From the NCBI GenBank assembly GCA_016710325.1, contig JADJXK010000002.1:744001-808000 (forward strand): a stretch of DNA of 64,000 nucleotides, in the 5' to 3' direction. Positions within the stretch are counted from its first letter, which is position 1. Every line of letters begins with the position of its first letter. Shown in pieces: positions 43,401 through 50,762 of this stretch. Made by a program: the position numbers and the translations under genes. This DNA comes from Candidatus Leptofilum proximum (GTDB taxonomy: Bacteria; Chloroflexota; Anaerolineae; Promineifilales; Promineifilaceae). The notes under the pieces are model-generated. The model was given only the letters and a program-made list of their open reading frames with translations. It ran no database searches and was not told the DNA's origin.

Positions 43401-44425
43401 TTGTACAGGTACTGCGCCTTCAGGGCGTTATCCAGGTAGTAAGTCAGGTGGTAAAAGCGGGGATCATAAAGGCTGTCGCCCGCATCGGGGTCGATTTCCG
43501 GGATGCGCTGCTCGATCTCGGCAATGCCCATGTCGGTCAGGCTAATGGAGCGGCTTTTCTCGTCCAGGTCATAATGGCCGTTGGGTTCTTCTTCCTCTTC
43601 GGCCGTATTGCGCTTGAGGCGGCGCACGTACTCGGCGAAGCGGCTGTATTCCTTGCCGGAGCGGTCGGCCGGGCCAGAGATGATGAGCGGCGTCCGGGCT
43701 TCATCGATCAGCACGTTGTCAACCTCGTCGATGATGGCGTAAACAAGGTCGCGCTGCACCAGCTTGTCGCGGCTGGTAGCCATGTTATCGCGCAGGTAAT
43801 CAAAGCCAAACTCGCTGCTGATGCCGTAGGTGATGTCGGCCAGGTAAGCTTGCTTGCGAGTGCTGGGGCGCCAATGCACCAGGCGCTCGTCTTCCAGCTC
43901 GGCGCCGGGGTTCACGTAGTCGGGATCATACAGCGCCGAAAATTTTTGCGGGCCAATACAGCCCACGGTCAGGCCCAGGGTGTGGAAGATTTTACCCATC
44001 CAGCCACCGTCGCGGCGGGCCAGGTATTCGTTCACTGTCACCAGGTGCACGCCCTGGCCGGCCAGCGCATTAAGGAACAGCGGCAGTGTACCGACCAACG
44101 TTTTACCTTCACCGGTGCGCATTTCCACTACTTCACCGCGGTGCAGCAGGAGGCCACCCATAATTTGCACGTCGTAATGGCGCAGGCCGGTAGTACGCAC
44201 AGAGGCTTCACGCACCAGGGCAAAGGCTTCGGGCAGCAAATCTTCCAGGGATTCGCCATTGGCGCAGCGGTCTTTGAGTTCGGCCGTTTTGGCGCGCATC
44301 TCGTCATTGGAGAGCTGCTGCATCTGCGGCTCCAGGTCAGCCACTTCCTGCACGATCGGTTTTAAGTTGTCAATAATTTTCTGATTGGGATCACCCATAA
44401 ATTTGGAAACAAGTTTTTTGAACAT
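40475..44425 (-). CDS. secA: Preprotein translocase ATPase SecA, oversized
   Basis: 1316 residues against the usual 800-950. Drives export through SecYEG. Seen: Walker A MRTGEGKT (102-109), DEVDNVLIDEART, PGRRYSEGLHEAIEAKEGV, MTGTALTDAEEF, NMAGRGTDILLGGNP (561-575), then HVIGSERHESRRIDNQLRGRAARQGDPG at about 786-812, and a C-terminal SEC-C zinc motif CPCGSGKKYKHCH followed by an Arg/Lys tail. Extra sequence: about 155 residues of charged helices between GGNP and HVIGSERHES, about 25 residues before the ADITYG motif, and more in the helical scaffold/wing region. All core motifs are intact, so it should be functional. Confidence 0.95.
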   Translation of the reverse strand: MFKKLVSKFMGDPNQKIIDNLKPIVQEVADLEPQMQQLSNDEMRAKTAELKDRCANGESLEDLLPEAFALVREASVRTTGLRHYDVQIMGGLLLHRGEVVEMRTGEGKTLVGTLPLFLNALAGQGVHLVTVNEYLARRDGGWMGKIFHTLGLTVGCIGPQKFSALYDPDYVNPGAELEDERLVHWRPSTRKQAYLADITYGISSEFGFDYLRDNMATSRDKLVQRDLVYAIIDEVDNVLIDEARTPLIISGPADRSGKEYSRFAEYVRRLKRNTAEEEEEPNGHYDLDEKSRSISLTDMGIAEIEQRIPEIDPDAGDSLYDPRFYHLTYYLDNALKAQYLYKRDVQYVVQNGEVIIVDDFTGRLMPGRRYSEGLHEAIEAKEGVQIKRETVTVATITLQNYFRLFEKLAGMTGTALTDAEEFDKIYELGVTPLPTNVQYIVDNNLLGLVEKKEKVENAEQIVYVDPETNKPRFYKRLDHADQIYGNETAKDQAIIREVKRVVEMGRPVLVGTTSVEHSETIDRLLNEAKIPHTVLNAKIHQSEALIVAQAGRKGAVTISTNMAGRGTDILLGGNPEGMAAELLEREMFKRPLLTQLIFKYLEEGEEAAQEYTSRNSKLDDDLLPWITAEKARLDEALAEIEDVQVMGYLTRVLGESYELDYNEIRQALRLVTSGSLGEAREYLEDLDKDVALVEEALRLRDLYVGYQRAQGDNSLLAQFLAEILFEQHYNARAALIRAVLNDDEAEAAKVVQTVPGISQKWIQKIDDLQKETERERREVWQLGGLHVIGSERHESRRIDNQLRGRAARQGDPGSSRFFLSLEDDLMRRFGGERLKSWMSKGLLSSIPEDMPLEFGVLDRMIESAQERVEGYNFDIRKNIVEYDDVMNRQRMAIYKERRGILMGEGIDYDQRIDDAFATAIAQLVDNYVENYVAYVRGEIERVVAEFTTEATEAINVSAVVARLRGLLPDIVNLDKAELGAVSSDKLIERLMVLVYENEENGANIYQLLRAMGRFLPLLPPIPNLGSLASRKSGQVQAKENTRREYVASVHNFYNEFVADHVEMPSDERDRIWNESEEQLNQAFGQFSLDNLSLKTAEYRQTRFSGQANAALRNLLLDTLSALDGDQLEVALKAYVSKQQEKWRHQIGEEEYRNFQRLLLLNSIDREWRDYLTAADDLRREIGLEAVGQRDPKVQYKIRSAQMFNDMRNNIEQNIVERFFFQVEQHRAFVQQQEAEIAYQTQARDAGYQVVKREKGRGVELRRDMPKVGRNDPCPCGSGKKYKHCHMKEDMAASSGTSANGRPSGTPTSSGKKRRRR

Positions 44426-44526
44426 AAGCCCACTTTTATAAAAGTTATAACGTCAAACAAAAGAGAGGTAGTGTACCAGGACTGCCTTAATTTTATGTTA
44501 GAAGGGTAACGGCCGTATCACTGCCC

Positions 44527-45474
44527 CTATTCATTAAACAACTCACCCACACTGCGCCCTTCATGCGAACGCAAAATTACTTCGCCCAACAGCCCTGCTA
44601 CCGATAAAATCGTAATATTCGGCAGCATTTTCTCCGGCGGAATCGGAATGGTGTCCGTGGTGACAATCTCCCGGATGGGCAGCTGACGCAGCCGCTCACT
44701 GGCCGGGTCTGACAAAACCGGATGGGTAAAGGTAATGTACACATCTTGTGCCCCGTTGGCTTTCACCAATTCCACCGCCTGCTGAATGGATCCGGCCGTA
44801 TCCACCAGATCATCCACAATAATCACATCTTTGCCATCTACCGAACCAATCAGCGACAGGGCTTCCCGGTCGGTGCGGTTACCGACGCGACGTTTTTCCA
44901 CAAACGCCAGCGGCAGGTTGAGCTCGGCAGCAAAGTTACGGCCGCGCTTGGCGAAACCCAAATCAGGCGTCACCACCACAGCATCCAGATCTTTCTCCAG
45001 GAAATAGTCTACCAAAACGTGAAAGGCCGTTAAGGAATCGCCCGGAATTTTATAGAAGCCCTGGATTTGCGCGGCGTGTAAATCAATCGTCATCCAGCGA
45101 TCCGCACCGGCCACTTCTATCATGTCGGCCAGCAGGCGCGCCGAGATAGGCACACGGGGCTGGTCTTTCTTGTCGCTCTGCGAATACGCCATGTAGGGTA
45201 CCACCACGGTAATCCTGCCCGCCGAATCCCGCTTGAGGCAGTCGATGGCAATAAGCGTTTCCATGATGTTGCGATGCACCGGCCGGGCGTGGCTTTGAAT
45301 GAGGTACACATCCTGGCCGCGTACGCTGCCGTGCAGCTTTACAAACAGGTTCTCGTTGGGGAATTCGATGATGTCCCAACTGCTCAAGGGTATTTTGACA
45401 TACTCGGCAATGCGCTGAGCCAGTTCGGGGCAGCCCGACCCGGCAAACAATTTAATATCTCCATAAGCCATCAT
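44527..45474 (-). CDS. prs: Ribose-phosphate pyrophosphokinase (PRPP synthetase)
   Basis: 315 residues, normal length. Makes PRPP from ribose 5-phosphate and ATP for nucleotide, His and Trp synthesis. Seen: IKLFAGSGCPELAQRIAEY, FPNENLFVKLHGSVRGQDVYLIQS, PYMAYSQSDKKDQPRVPISARLLADM (the flexible and ATP-binding region), TIDLHAAQIQGF, and the PRPP loop VDDLVDTAGS. The ATG doublet leaves the start ambiguous by one codon. It follows meaB by 14 nt and precedes secA by 101 nt on the same strand. Confidence 0.96.
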   Translation of the reverse strand: MMAYGDIKLFAGSGCPELAQRIAEYVKIPLSSWDIIEFPNENLFVKLHGSVRGQDVYLIQSHARPVHRNIMETLIAIDCLKRDSAGRITVVVPYMAYSQSDKKDQPRVPISARLLADMIEVAGADRWMTIDLHAAQIQGFYKIPGDSLTAFHVLVDYFLEKDLDAVVVTPDLGFAKRGRNFAAELNLPLAFVEKRRVGNRTDREALSLIGSVDGKDVIIVDDLVDTAGSIQQAVELVKANGAQDVYITFTHPVLSDPASERLRQLPIREIVTTDTIPIPPEKMLPNITILSVAGLLGEVILRSHEGRSVGELFNE

Positions 45475-45488
45475 AATCTGGTAATTCT

Positions 45489-46502
45489 CTAACCTTTACG
45501 TTTACTTTCCGTTTTTTCCAATAATTGGTGAACGGCCGTATACGGATCCACTTTACGCTCGGCAACGGCCGTTAACAACGTGTCGCGCATATCCTGCGGC
45601 ACCGATGCCTGAAACTGAGACATAAAACTTTGCTGCAGCAGCATTTCCACCTCGCGCCAGCTGCGTTCCTTTTCCCGCTTCAGCCACTCGCCGCTTTGCC
45701 GCAGGTGGGCCATGTGCTTGACCAGCATCTCGGCCAGCGCGTCCATGCCCTTTTCTTCGGTGGCCACTGTCTCCAAGACCGGAATATTCCAACCGTCTGA
45801 AGCAGAACCATTGGGATTGGCAGCAGCGGGGGATGAAATACGGCCGCTCTGCCGTGTCCCGCCCACCGGTCCCAGGTGCAGCATCATCTTCAAGGAGCGC
45901 ACCGTGCGATCCGCTCCAGGCCGATCCGCCTTGTTCACCACCAAGATGTCGGCAATCTCCAAAATGCCCGCTTTGATCGATTGGATTTCATCGCCCATGC
46001 CCGGCGCTTCAATGACTACCGTCGTGTGGGCTGCGTTGGCAATTTCCACCTCGGCCTGGCCCGCGCCGACCGTTTCCACCAGCACATAGTCGAAGCCTGC
46101 GGCGTCCAACACCTTGATCACCGAGGCCGTGGCCCGGGCCAGCCCACCCAGGCTGCCCCGCGAGGCCATGCTGCGAATATAGACGCCGGGATCGCCAGAC
46201 AAATCACGCATGCGTACCCGGTCGCCCAACAGCGCACCGCCGGTAAACGGACTGGTGGGGTCTACAGCAATGATGCCTACGCGAACTTCTTGCTGGCGCA
46301 AGGTTTTTACCAGAGCATTCACCACCGTGCTTTTGCCCGCCCCAGGTGAACCAGTCAGCCCCACCACATGGGCATTGCCCGTGTGCGGGTACAACGCCTG
46401 GATCGCCTGCTCCGCAGCAGCCGGGCTGTTTTCTACCTGGGTAATCAGGCGGGCGATGGCGCGAATCTGGCCCTGAAGCACCTGTTCTAGCAGATCGTTC
46501 AC
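45489..46502 (-). CDS. meaB: Methylmalonyl-CoA mutase-associated GTPase MeaB
   Basis: 337 residues of the MeaB/ArgK G3E-type GTPase family, which loads and protects the B12 cofactor of acyl-CoA mutases. P-loop GSPGAGKS (51-58), IIAVDPTSPFTGGALLGDRVRM (switch I region), ETVGAGQAEVE (Mg/switch II), NKADRPGADRT (base recognition). Its ATG overlaps the TGA of the B12-binding subunit gene by 4 nt, which fixes their functional link. Confidence 0.95.
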   Translation of the reverse strand: MNDLLEQVLQGQIRAIARLITQVENSPAAAEQAIQALYPHTGNAHVVGLTGSPGAGKSTVVNALVKTLRQQEVRVGIIAVDPTSPFTGGALLGDRVRMRDLSGDPGVYIRSMASRGSLGGLARATASVIKVLDAAGFDYVLVETVGAGQAEVEIANAAHTTVVIEAPGMGDEIQSIKAGILEIADILVVNKADRPGADRTVRSLKMMLHLGPVGGTRQSGRISSPAAANPNGSASDGWNIPVLETVATEEKGMDALAEMLVKHMAHLRQSGEWLKREKERSWREVEMLLQQSFMSQFQASVPQDMRDTLLTAVAERKVDPYTAVHQLLEKTESKRKG

Positions 46503-46918
46503 GCTGCATCCCCGTCAGGCGCACTACCAACGGCATCCCAAATGAAGGCAATGATGTCATCCATGCTGGCCCCAGGACCAAAAATGCCGGTGACCCCTAA
46601 TTCTTTGAGCACCGGCACGTCTTCGTTGGGAATGATGCCCCCGAGGAAAAGGGGCACATCGGTCATCTGGTTGGCCTGCAGGAGTTCCACAATGCGCTTG
46701 ACGAGCGGCATGTGGGCGCCAGACAGGATGCTCAAGCCAATGGCGTCAGCATCCTCCTGCAAGGCGGCTTCTACCACCATCTCTGGCGTCTGGCGCAGGC
46801 CAGTGTAGATGACTTCCATGCCAGCGTCACGCAAGGCCCGGGCCACCACCTTGGCGCCCCGATCGTGCCCATCGAGGCCGGGCTTGGCAATTAAAATACG
46901 CGGTTTTGCTTGATCCAT
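46499..46918 (-). CDS. B12-binding subunit of methylmalonyl-CoA-type mutase
   Basis: 139 residues from ATG 46918. This is a stand-alone cobalamin-binding domain: DGHDRG at 16-21 with the cobalt-ligand His18, SILSGAHM, and GGIIPNEDVPVLKELGV with the conserved GG. The large catalytic subunit is not in the window; upstream is a spacer, so it must be encoded elsewhere, as in two-subunit (archaeal-type) mutases. Coupled to meaB through a 4-nt overlap. An in-frame upstream ATG (47062) runs through the spacer and is rejected. Confidence 0.93.
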   Translation of the reverse strand: MDQAKPRILIAKPGLDGHDRGAKVVARALRDAGMEVIYTGLRQTPEMVVEAALQEDADAIGLSILSGAHMPLVKRIVELLQANQMTDVPLFLGGIIPNEDVPVLKELGVTGIFGPGASMDDIIAFIWDAVGSAPDGDAA

Positions 46919-47067
46919 ATGCTGTGTCGTCTCCCAAGCGTGGGTCGTTGTGGGTTGTCTTGTAAAAATTCGGCGTTGATTATACCGGGAGGAGGATGGT
47001 TTTGCGAGACCAGCAGTGAGGTGCGGGGGTACAGGTGCGTTGTCGAGCAAGGGTGTGAACAACTTAT

Positions 47068-47160
47068 GGCTCTTTGGGATTTCGTGGGGTTTGGCGTGAA
47101 ACGTGAATCGTGAAACGTGATGTCTCTCTGGTCACGTTTCACGTTTCACGCATCACGGAT
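47068..47160. repeat. Palindromic repeat R5 (GTGAAAC family)
   Basis: Left half 47068-47120 (GGCTCTTTGGG, then a GTGGGGTTTGGC block, then GTGAAAC words) matches the reverse-complemented right half of R1 at 50 of 53 positions. The loop is TGTCTCTCTGG. The right arm covers 47132-47150, while its outer part has decayed. Confidence 0.9.
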
Positions 47161-47262
47161 TGGTAACCCCTGAATTCCTGAAAACCCCAACTTATCTGCA
47201 AGCCCTGGCGGAAGGGATACGGGTGGGAAACTGGTAAACGGCCGTTTTTACATAATCTCCCC

Positions 47263-47292
47263 TTGCAGAGTGGACAGGTTCTAGTCTATACT
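47263..47292 (+). promoter_or_regulatory. Probable sigma70-type promoter: TTGCAG - 18 nt - TATACT
   Basis: TTGCAG at 47263-47268 and TATACT at 47287-47292. It lies 36 nt before the start codon of the SH3b protein gene and is well placed for it. Confidence 0.45.
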
Positions 47293-47328
47293 GTGTTTGG
47301 ACGTTATGTCATGTCAAGGAGGACAATC

Positions 47329-49002
47329 ATGAGTCGATTCGCAAAAAACCGTAAGCAATGGTTTCTCGTTCTATTCCTCTTCGCACTCTTATTTGTTACG
47401 AGCAAGGTTTTTGCCAAACAAAGTACAGTTCAAACAGCCACGGCCGTTGTCAACACCGGCGCCCTCAACGTTCGCTCGGGCCCAGACCCAAGTTACAGCG
47501 TCGTGACGGTGGTTTATCAGGGCAACGTACTCACGTTATTGGGACGTAATACAGACAGCAGCTGGGCTTATGTACAAACCCCTAACGCCTCCCTGGGCTG
47601 GGTGAACGCCACCAGCGAATTCATCACCCCCAGCGTTGCTATCAGCACCCTGCCGCTGGTCATTCCTACAACCACCACACCGACAGTGACTCCAACCGGT
47701 ACCCTTACACCCACCGCCACACCAACGGCCGTTCCCAATACACCTACCCCAACGGCAACGGCCGTTCCCATCACCGGAGCCACCGCGACCATTGCTACCG
47801 GCGCACTGAACGTGCGCAGCGGCCCCAGCCTGGCCTACAGCCCCGTGGCCGTTGTCTATCAGGGCAACGTGGTGAGCCTGATCGGCCGTAACGCCAACAG
47901 CTCCTGGGCCAAAATCCGGCTGGCCAACGGCACCGAAGGCTGGGTCAATGCCGCCAGCACCTACATTACGCCCAACGTAGCTATCAGCAGCCTGCCCGTG
48001 GTGGACACGGGCATCCCCAGCGTAACCGCCACCGCCTTGGTTGCCACCGGCGCACTGAACGTGCGCTCCGGGCCGGGCGTTAACTTCAGTGTCGTCACCG
48101 TGGTCTCGCAAGGCCAGACCGTGATGCTGCTGGGGCGCAACGCCAACAGCAGCTGGGCCAAGATTCGCCTGGGCAACAACACCGAAGGCTGGGTCAACGC
48201 CTCTCTGCTGACACCAAACGTTAGCATCAGCAGCCTGCCGCTGGCGGACAGCCCGGCCGCACCTGAGCCGCCCGTACCGGTTGCTCCTGGCGCGGTGCTG
48301 AGCCTGCGCTCGGGGCCTGGCTTTAACTTCCCGGTGACCGGGTCGGTGTATCAAGGACTGCGGGTAACGGCCGTAGGCCGCAATGCCAACAGCACCTGGT
48401 TGAAGGTCCTGCTGAGCGACGGCCAGGAAGGCTGGATTGGCGTGCAGTACGTCCAGCTCTCTGTCCCCGTGGGGAACCTGCCGGTGATGGACGGTACCAC
48501 CACCCCACCCGCCAGCACCCCTACGCCCGCCCCATCGGCCAATGTGGCGACGGTGGCTACCGGAGCGCTGAACGTGCGCTCCGGGCCGGGCATTGGCTAC
48601 GGCGTGGTAGCCGCAGCTTATCAGGGCCAGGTAGTTACCTTGATGGCGCGGAACAATATCAGCAGTTGGGTGAAAATACAGCTCAGCAGCGGCACGCAGG
48701 GCTGGGTTAACGTGACGCTGCTCTCCACCAGCACCAACATCAACAGCCTGCCAGTGGAGGATGTGCCCACGCTGGCGACCTCTGGTGTGGTGAATACGGC
48801 CGCTCTCAACGTGCGTTCTGGTCCAGCCATTAGCTATGGAGTCGTGGCTGTGGTTTACCAGGGCCAGGGCGTAGCCCTCATCGGCCGCAACGCCGACGCC
48901 AGCTGGGTGAAAATCCGGCTGAGCAATGGCGTCGTTGGCTGGGTGAACGCAGCCTACATTCAGACCACGACGACGCTGAACAGCCTGCCCATCACGAACT
49001 AA
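47329..49002 (+). CDS. Secreted protein with six bacterial SH3 domains
   Basis: 557 residues from ATG 47329 (AAGGAGG upstream). Signal peptide 1-28 (FLVLFLFALLFVTSKVFA). Six SH3b units follow, each with the pattern (T)GALNVRSGP...Y...V..VYQG..V.L.GRN..SSW.KI....G..GWVN; unit 4 is the most diverged (LSLRSGP, IGVQYV). A Thr/Pro-rich stalk separates units 1 and 2, and a shorter one lies before unit 5. SH3b domains bind peptidoglycan peptides or wall polymers, so it is probably a cell-surface binding protein. There is no catalytic domain. It is followed by a clear terminator. Confidence 0.93.
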   Translation: MSRFAKNRKQWFLVLFLFALLFVTSKVFAKQSTVQTATAVVNTGALNVRSGPDPSYSVVTVVYQGNVLTLLGRNTDSSWAYVQTPNASLGWVNATSEFITPSVAISTLPLVIPTTTTPTVTPTGTLTPTATPTAVPNTPTPTATAVPITGATATIATGALNVRSGPSLAYSPVAVVYQGNVVSLIGRNANSSWAKIRLANGTEGWVNAASTYITPNVAISSLPVVDTGIPSVTATALVATGALNVRSGPGVNFSVVTVVSQGQTVMLLGRNANSSWAKIRLGNNTEGWVNASLLTPNVSISSLPLADSPAAPEPPVPVAPGAVLSLRSGPGFNFPVTGSVYQGLRVTAVGRNANSTWLKVLLSDGQEGWIGVQYVQLSVPVGNLPVMDGTTTPPASTPTPAPSANVATVATGALNVRSGPGIGYGVVAAAYQGQVVTLMARNNISSWVKIQLSSGTQGWVNVTLLSTSTNINSLPVEDVPTLATSGVVNTAALNVRSGPAISYGVVAVVYQGQGVALIGRNADASWVKIRLSNGVVGWVNAAYIQTTTTLNSLPITN

Positions 49003-49017
49003 ACAGACGAGTTTTAC

Positions 49018-49049
49018 AAAAGGCTCTGGCCAAAACGCCAGGGCCTTTT
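49018..49049 (+). terminator. Rho-independent terminator
   Basis: Stem 49018-49030 / 49037-49049 (AAAAGGCTCTGGC and GCCAGGGCCTTTT, one T-G wobble), 6-nt loop, followed by T. It ends the SH3b protein transcript. Confidence 0.85.
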
Positions 49050-49072
49050 TATTTGCATTTGGGGGATATGTC

Positions 49073-49363
49073 GTGTCGCTTTTTGAAGGGATTTTGATCT
49101 GGCTGCTGGCTATAAACATCATCACTGTGGTGATGTATCGCTACGACAAAAATATTTCCGGCAGCGGCCGTTCGCGGGTTCCAGAAAGCCGTTTACTGCT
49201 GCTGGCCCTGGCTGGGGGAACGCCAGGCGCGTACATTGCCATGTTCCACATGCGGCCGCGCCACAAAGCACGCAAACTATCATTCTTATGGCGATTTTGG
49301 GCGATTGTACTGGTACAGATTGCGCTGATTGTAGCTTACTGGCAGTTGGGGCAACGGCCGTAA
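49073..49363 (+). CDS. DUF1294-family membrane protein
   Basis: 96 residues, two or three membrane spans (residues 5-22, 40-57, 70-92). The pattern MYRYDKNIS..G..RVPESRLLLLALAGGTPGAYIAMF...RHKARK matches DUF1294 (YdzA-like), which often occurs as a small stand-alone protein of unknown role. GTG start with GGGGGA upstream. Its 3' end overlaps the convergent Fur gene by 28 nt. Confidence 0.88.
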   Translation: MSLFEGILIWLLAINIITVVMYRYDKNISGSGRSRVPESRLLLLALAGGTPGAYIAMFHMRPRHKARKLSFLWRFWAIVLVQIALIVAYWQLGQRP

Positions 49364-49773
49364 AACTCCACCAGGTGCCCCTCCACCACAAAGTTAAACC
49401 GCTCCGCCAGCAGCTTACCCACTTCCTGCAAACCACATTCGTCAAACTCAATCACCTCGTCACAGCCGGAGCAAATCAGGTGGTGATGATGGCCGCCGTC
49501 GAGCAAAATGTAGTGCGCCGCGCCCGTGCCCTGGTAAACCGGGCGAATCAGGCCCAGCTCGCTGAGCAGTTCCAAGGTGCGGTAGACTGTCATGCGGCCG
49601 ACCGTAGCATCGGTTTCGTGCACCACTTCCAGCAGGCCGTCGGCGGTGATGTGGCCGCCACAACCCAGCAGCGCCTGCACAATTTTCTGCCGCGAGCTGG
49701 TCAGCCGGTAACCCTTTTGCTTCAGGGCCGACTGAATGTTGTTTAAGCGTGTGTCTAAGCTGTGTTCGATCAT
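49336..49773 (-). CDS. Fur-family metal regulator (Zur-like)
   Basis: 145 residues, normal length. Winged helix (RLTSSRQKIVQALLGCGGHITADGLLEVV; TVGRMTVYRTLELLSELGLI), then the dimerisation domain with the HHHHLICSGCDEVIEF metal site and structural zinc pairs CSGC and CPNC. It is probably a zinc (Zur) sensor, because the next genes on the strand encode a Znu/Mnt-like ABC transporter. A 69-nt spacer holding a CACAGAG-word repeat separates it from the permease gene. Confidence 0.9.
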   Translation of the reverse strand: MIEHSLDTRLNNIQSALKQKGYRLTSSRQKIVQALLGCGGHITADGLLEVVHETDATVGRMTVYRTLELLSELGLIRPVYQGTGAAHYILLDGGHHHHLICSGCDEVIEFDECGLQEVGKLLAERFNFVVEGHLVEFYGRCPNCQ

Positions 49774-49785
49774 TGTTTTCTTTTA

Positions 49786-49840
49786 CCGCAGAGGGCGCTG
49801 AGAAAAAGTCTTTGCGTTCTCTGCGTCCTCTGCGGTGAAT
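49786..49840. repeat. Word-tandem inverted repeat (CACAGAG/GCAGAG family), locus D2
   Basis: ACCGCAGAGGGCGC is faced by GCGTCCTCTGCGGT around a short centre. It lies in the spacer between the permease and fur genes. Confidence 0.75.
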
Positions 49841-49841
49841 T

Positions 49842-50672
49842 CTAACTTCGTCGCCAGACCAGGCCGCGCTCTGGCGCAAACAGGAAGGCCAGGGCAAAAA
49901 TGGCGGTAGCAACAAGCACCACGGCCGGGCCAGAAGCGATGTCCAGGTAATACGACGTGTACAGGCCAGCCGCTCCGGAAAAAGCGCCAATGGCGGCGGC
50001 GATAAACATCATGGGTGTCAGGCGGCGGGTGAGCAGCGAGGCGGCTGCCGCGGGTGTCACCAGCATGGCGACCATCAAGGCAATGCCCACCACCTGCAAT
50101 GACACCACAATGGTGACAGCGATGAGCACCAACAGCAAATAGCGCAAAAATGTCGCAGGCAGCCGCAGCGTGGTGGCCAGCACGGGATCAAAGGAGATGA
50201 CCATAAACTCCTTATAGAAAAAGAAGACGATAAGCAGGACGACGAGGCCGAGGACGGCCGTTACCCACAAATCTCCCGCCGTTACCCCCAGCAAATTGCC
50301 AAACAAAAAGTGGGCCAGGTCCACCGTATAGTTGCCGTTGGCCGAGAGCAGCGCCACGCCCAGAGCAAATGCCCCGGCAAAAATCACGCCAATGGCCGTA
50401 TCTTCCTTCACCACTCCCCGGCTGCTGAGGGCGCCAATGCCTACGGCCGTAAACACGCCCATCACCAACGCCCCCACCGCCAGCGGCCAGCCCAGCAAAA
50501 AGGACACCACCACACCGGGCAAAATGGTGTGCGCCAGGGCATCACCAAAAAAGGCCATACCGCGCAGCACCACATAGGTGCCCAGCACGGAACAGACAAT
50601 GCCCACCAGCACAGCAGCTACCAGGGCCCGGACGATAAAGGAGAATTGGAGGGGATCGAGAAGGAGATTCAT
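49842..50672 (-). CDS. ABC-3 family zinc/manganese permease
   Basis: 276 residues with about eight hydrophobic spans. ABC-3 family signs: GTYVVLRGMAFFGDALAHTILPGVV near the start (conserved AH.ILPG), SSRGVVKEDTAIGVIFAGAFALGVALLS, and LRYLLLVLIAVTIVVSLQVVGIALMVAMLVTPAAAA. It forms the membrane channel of a ZnuABC/MntABC-type importer. The cognate ATPase lies upstream on the same strand. No substrate-binding protein gene is in the window. Confidence 0.92.
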   Translation of the reverse strand: MNLLLDPLQFSFIVRALVAAVLVGIVCSVLGTYVVLRGMAFFGDALAHTILPGVVVSFLLGWPLAVGALVMGVFTAVGIGALSSRGVVKEDTAIGVIFAGAFALGVALLSANGNYTVDLAHFLFGNLLGVTAGDLWVTAVLGLVVLLIVFFFYKEFMVISFDPVLATTLRLPATFLRYLLLVLIAVTIVVSLQVVGIALMVAMLVTPAAAASLLTRRLTPMMFIAAAIGAFSGAAGLYTSYYLDIASGPAVVLVATAIFALAFLFAPERGLVWRRS

Positions 50673-50762
50673 GGTTATCGGTAAACGGTTATCCGTAATC
50701 AGTAGTCGGTGGTCGGTATTCGGTTCACGGATTACCGCTTACCATTCACCGATCACCGGTTC
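50672..50762. repeat. Word-tandem inverted repeat (GGTAATC family), locus B2
   Basis: The left arm has GGTTATCGGTAAACGG and TAATC words; the right arm has GGATTACCG, ACCGATCACC words. It lies between the ATPase and permease genes. The last seven or eight codons of the ATPase gene (stop at 50739) are read from the repeat. Confidence 0.8.

Larger units (their letters stand above)
46919..47328. other. Divergent spacer with repeat R5 and a promoter
   Basis: 410 bp between the divergent B12 subunit gene and the SH3b protein gene. It holds palindromic repeat R5 (47068-47160), an ACGGCCGT at about 47238 and the promoter at 47263-47292. No gene is seen. Confidence 0.7.

Noticed and set aside
43301..44365. 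354-codon plus-strand frame antisense to secA
   Set aside because: SecA motifs on the other strand are unambiguous, and the shadow shows no family features.
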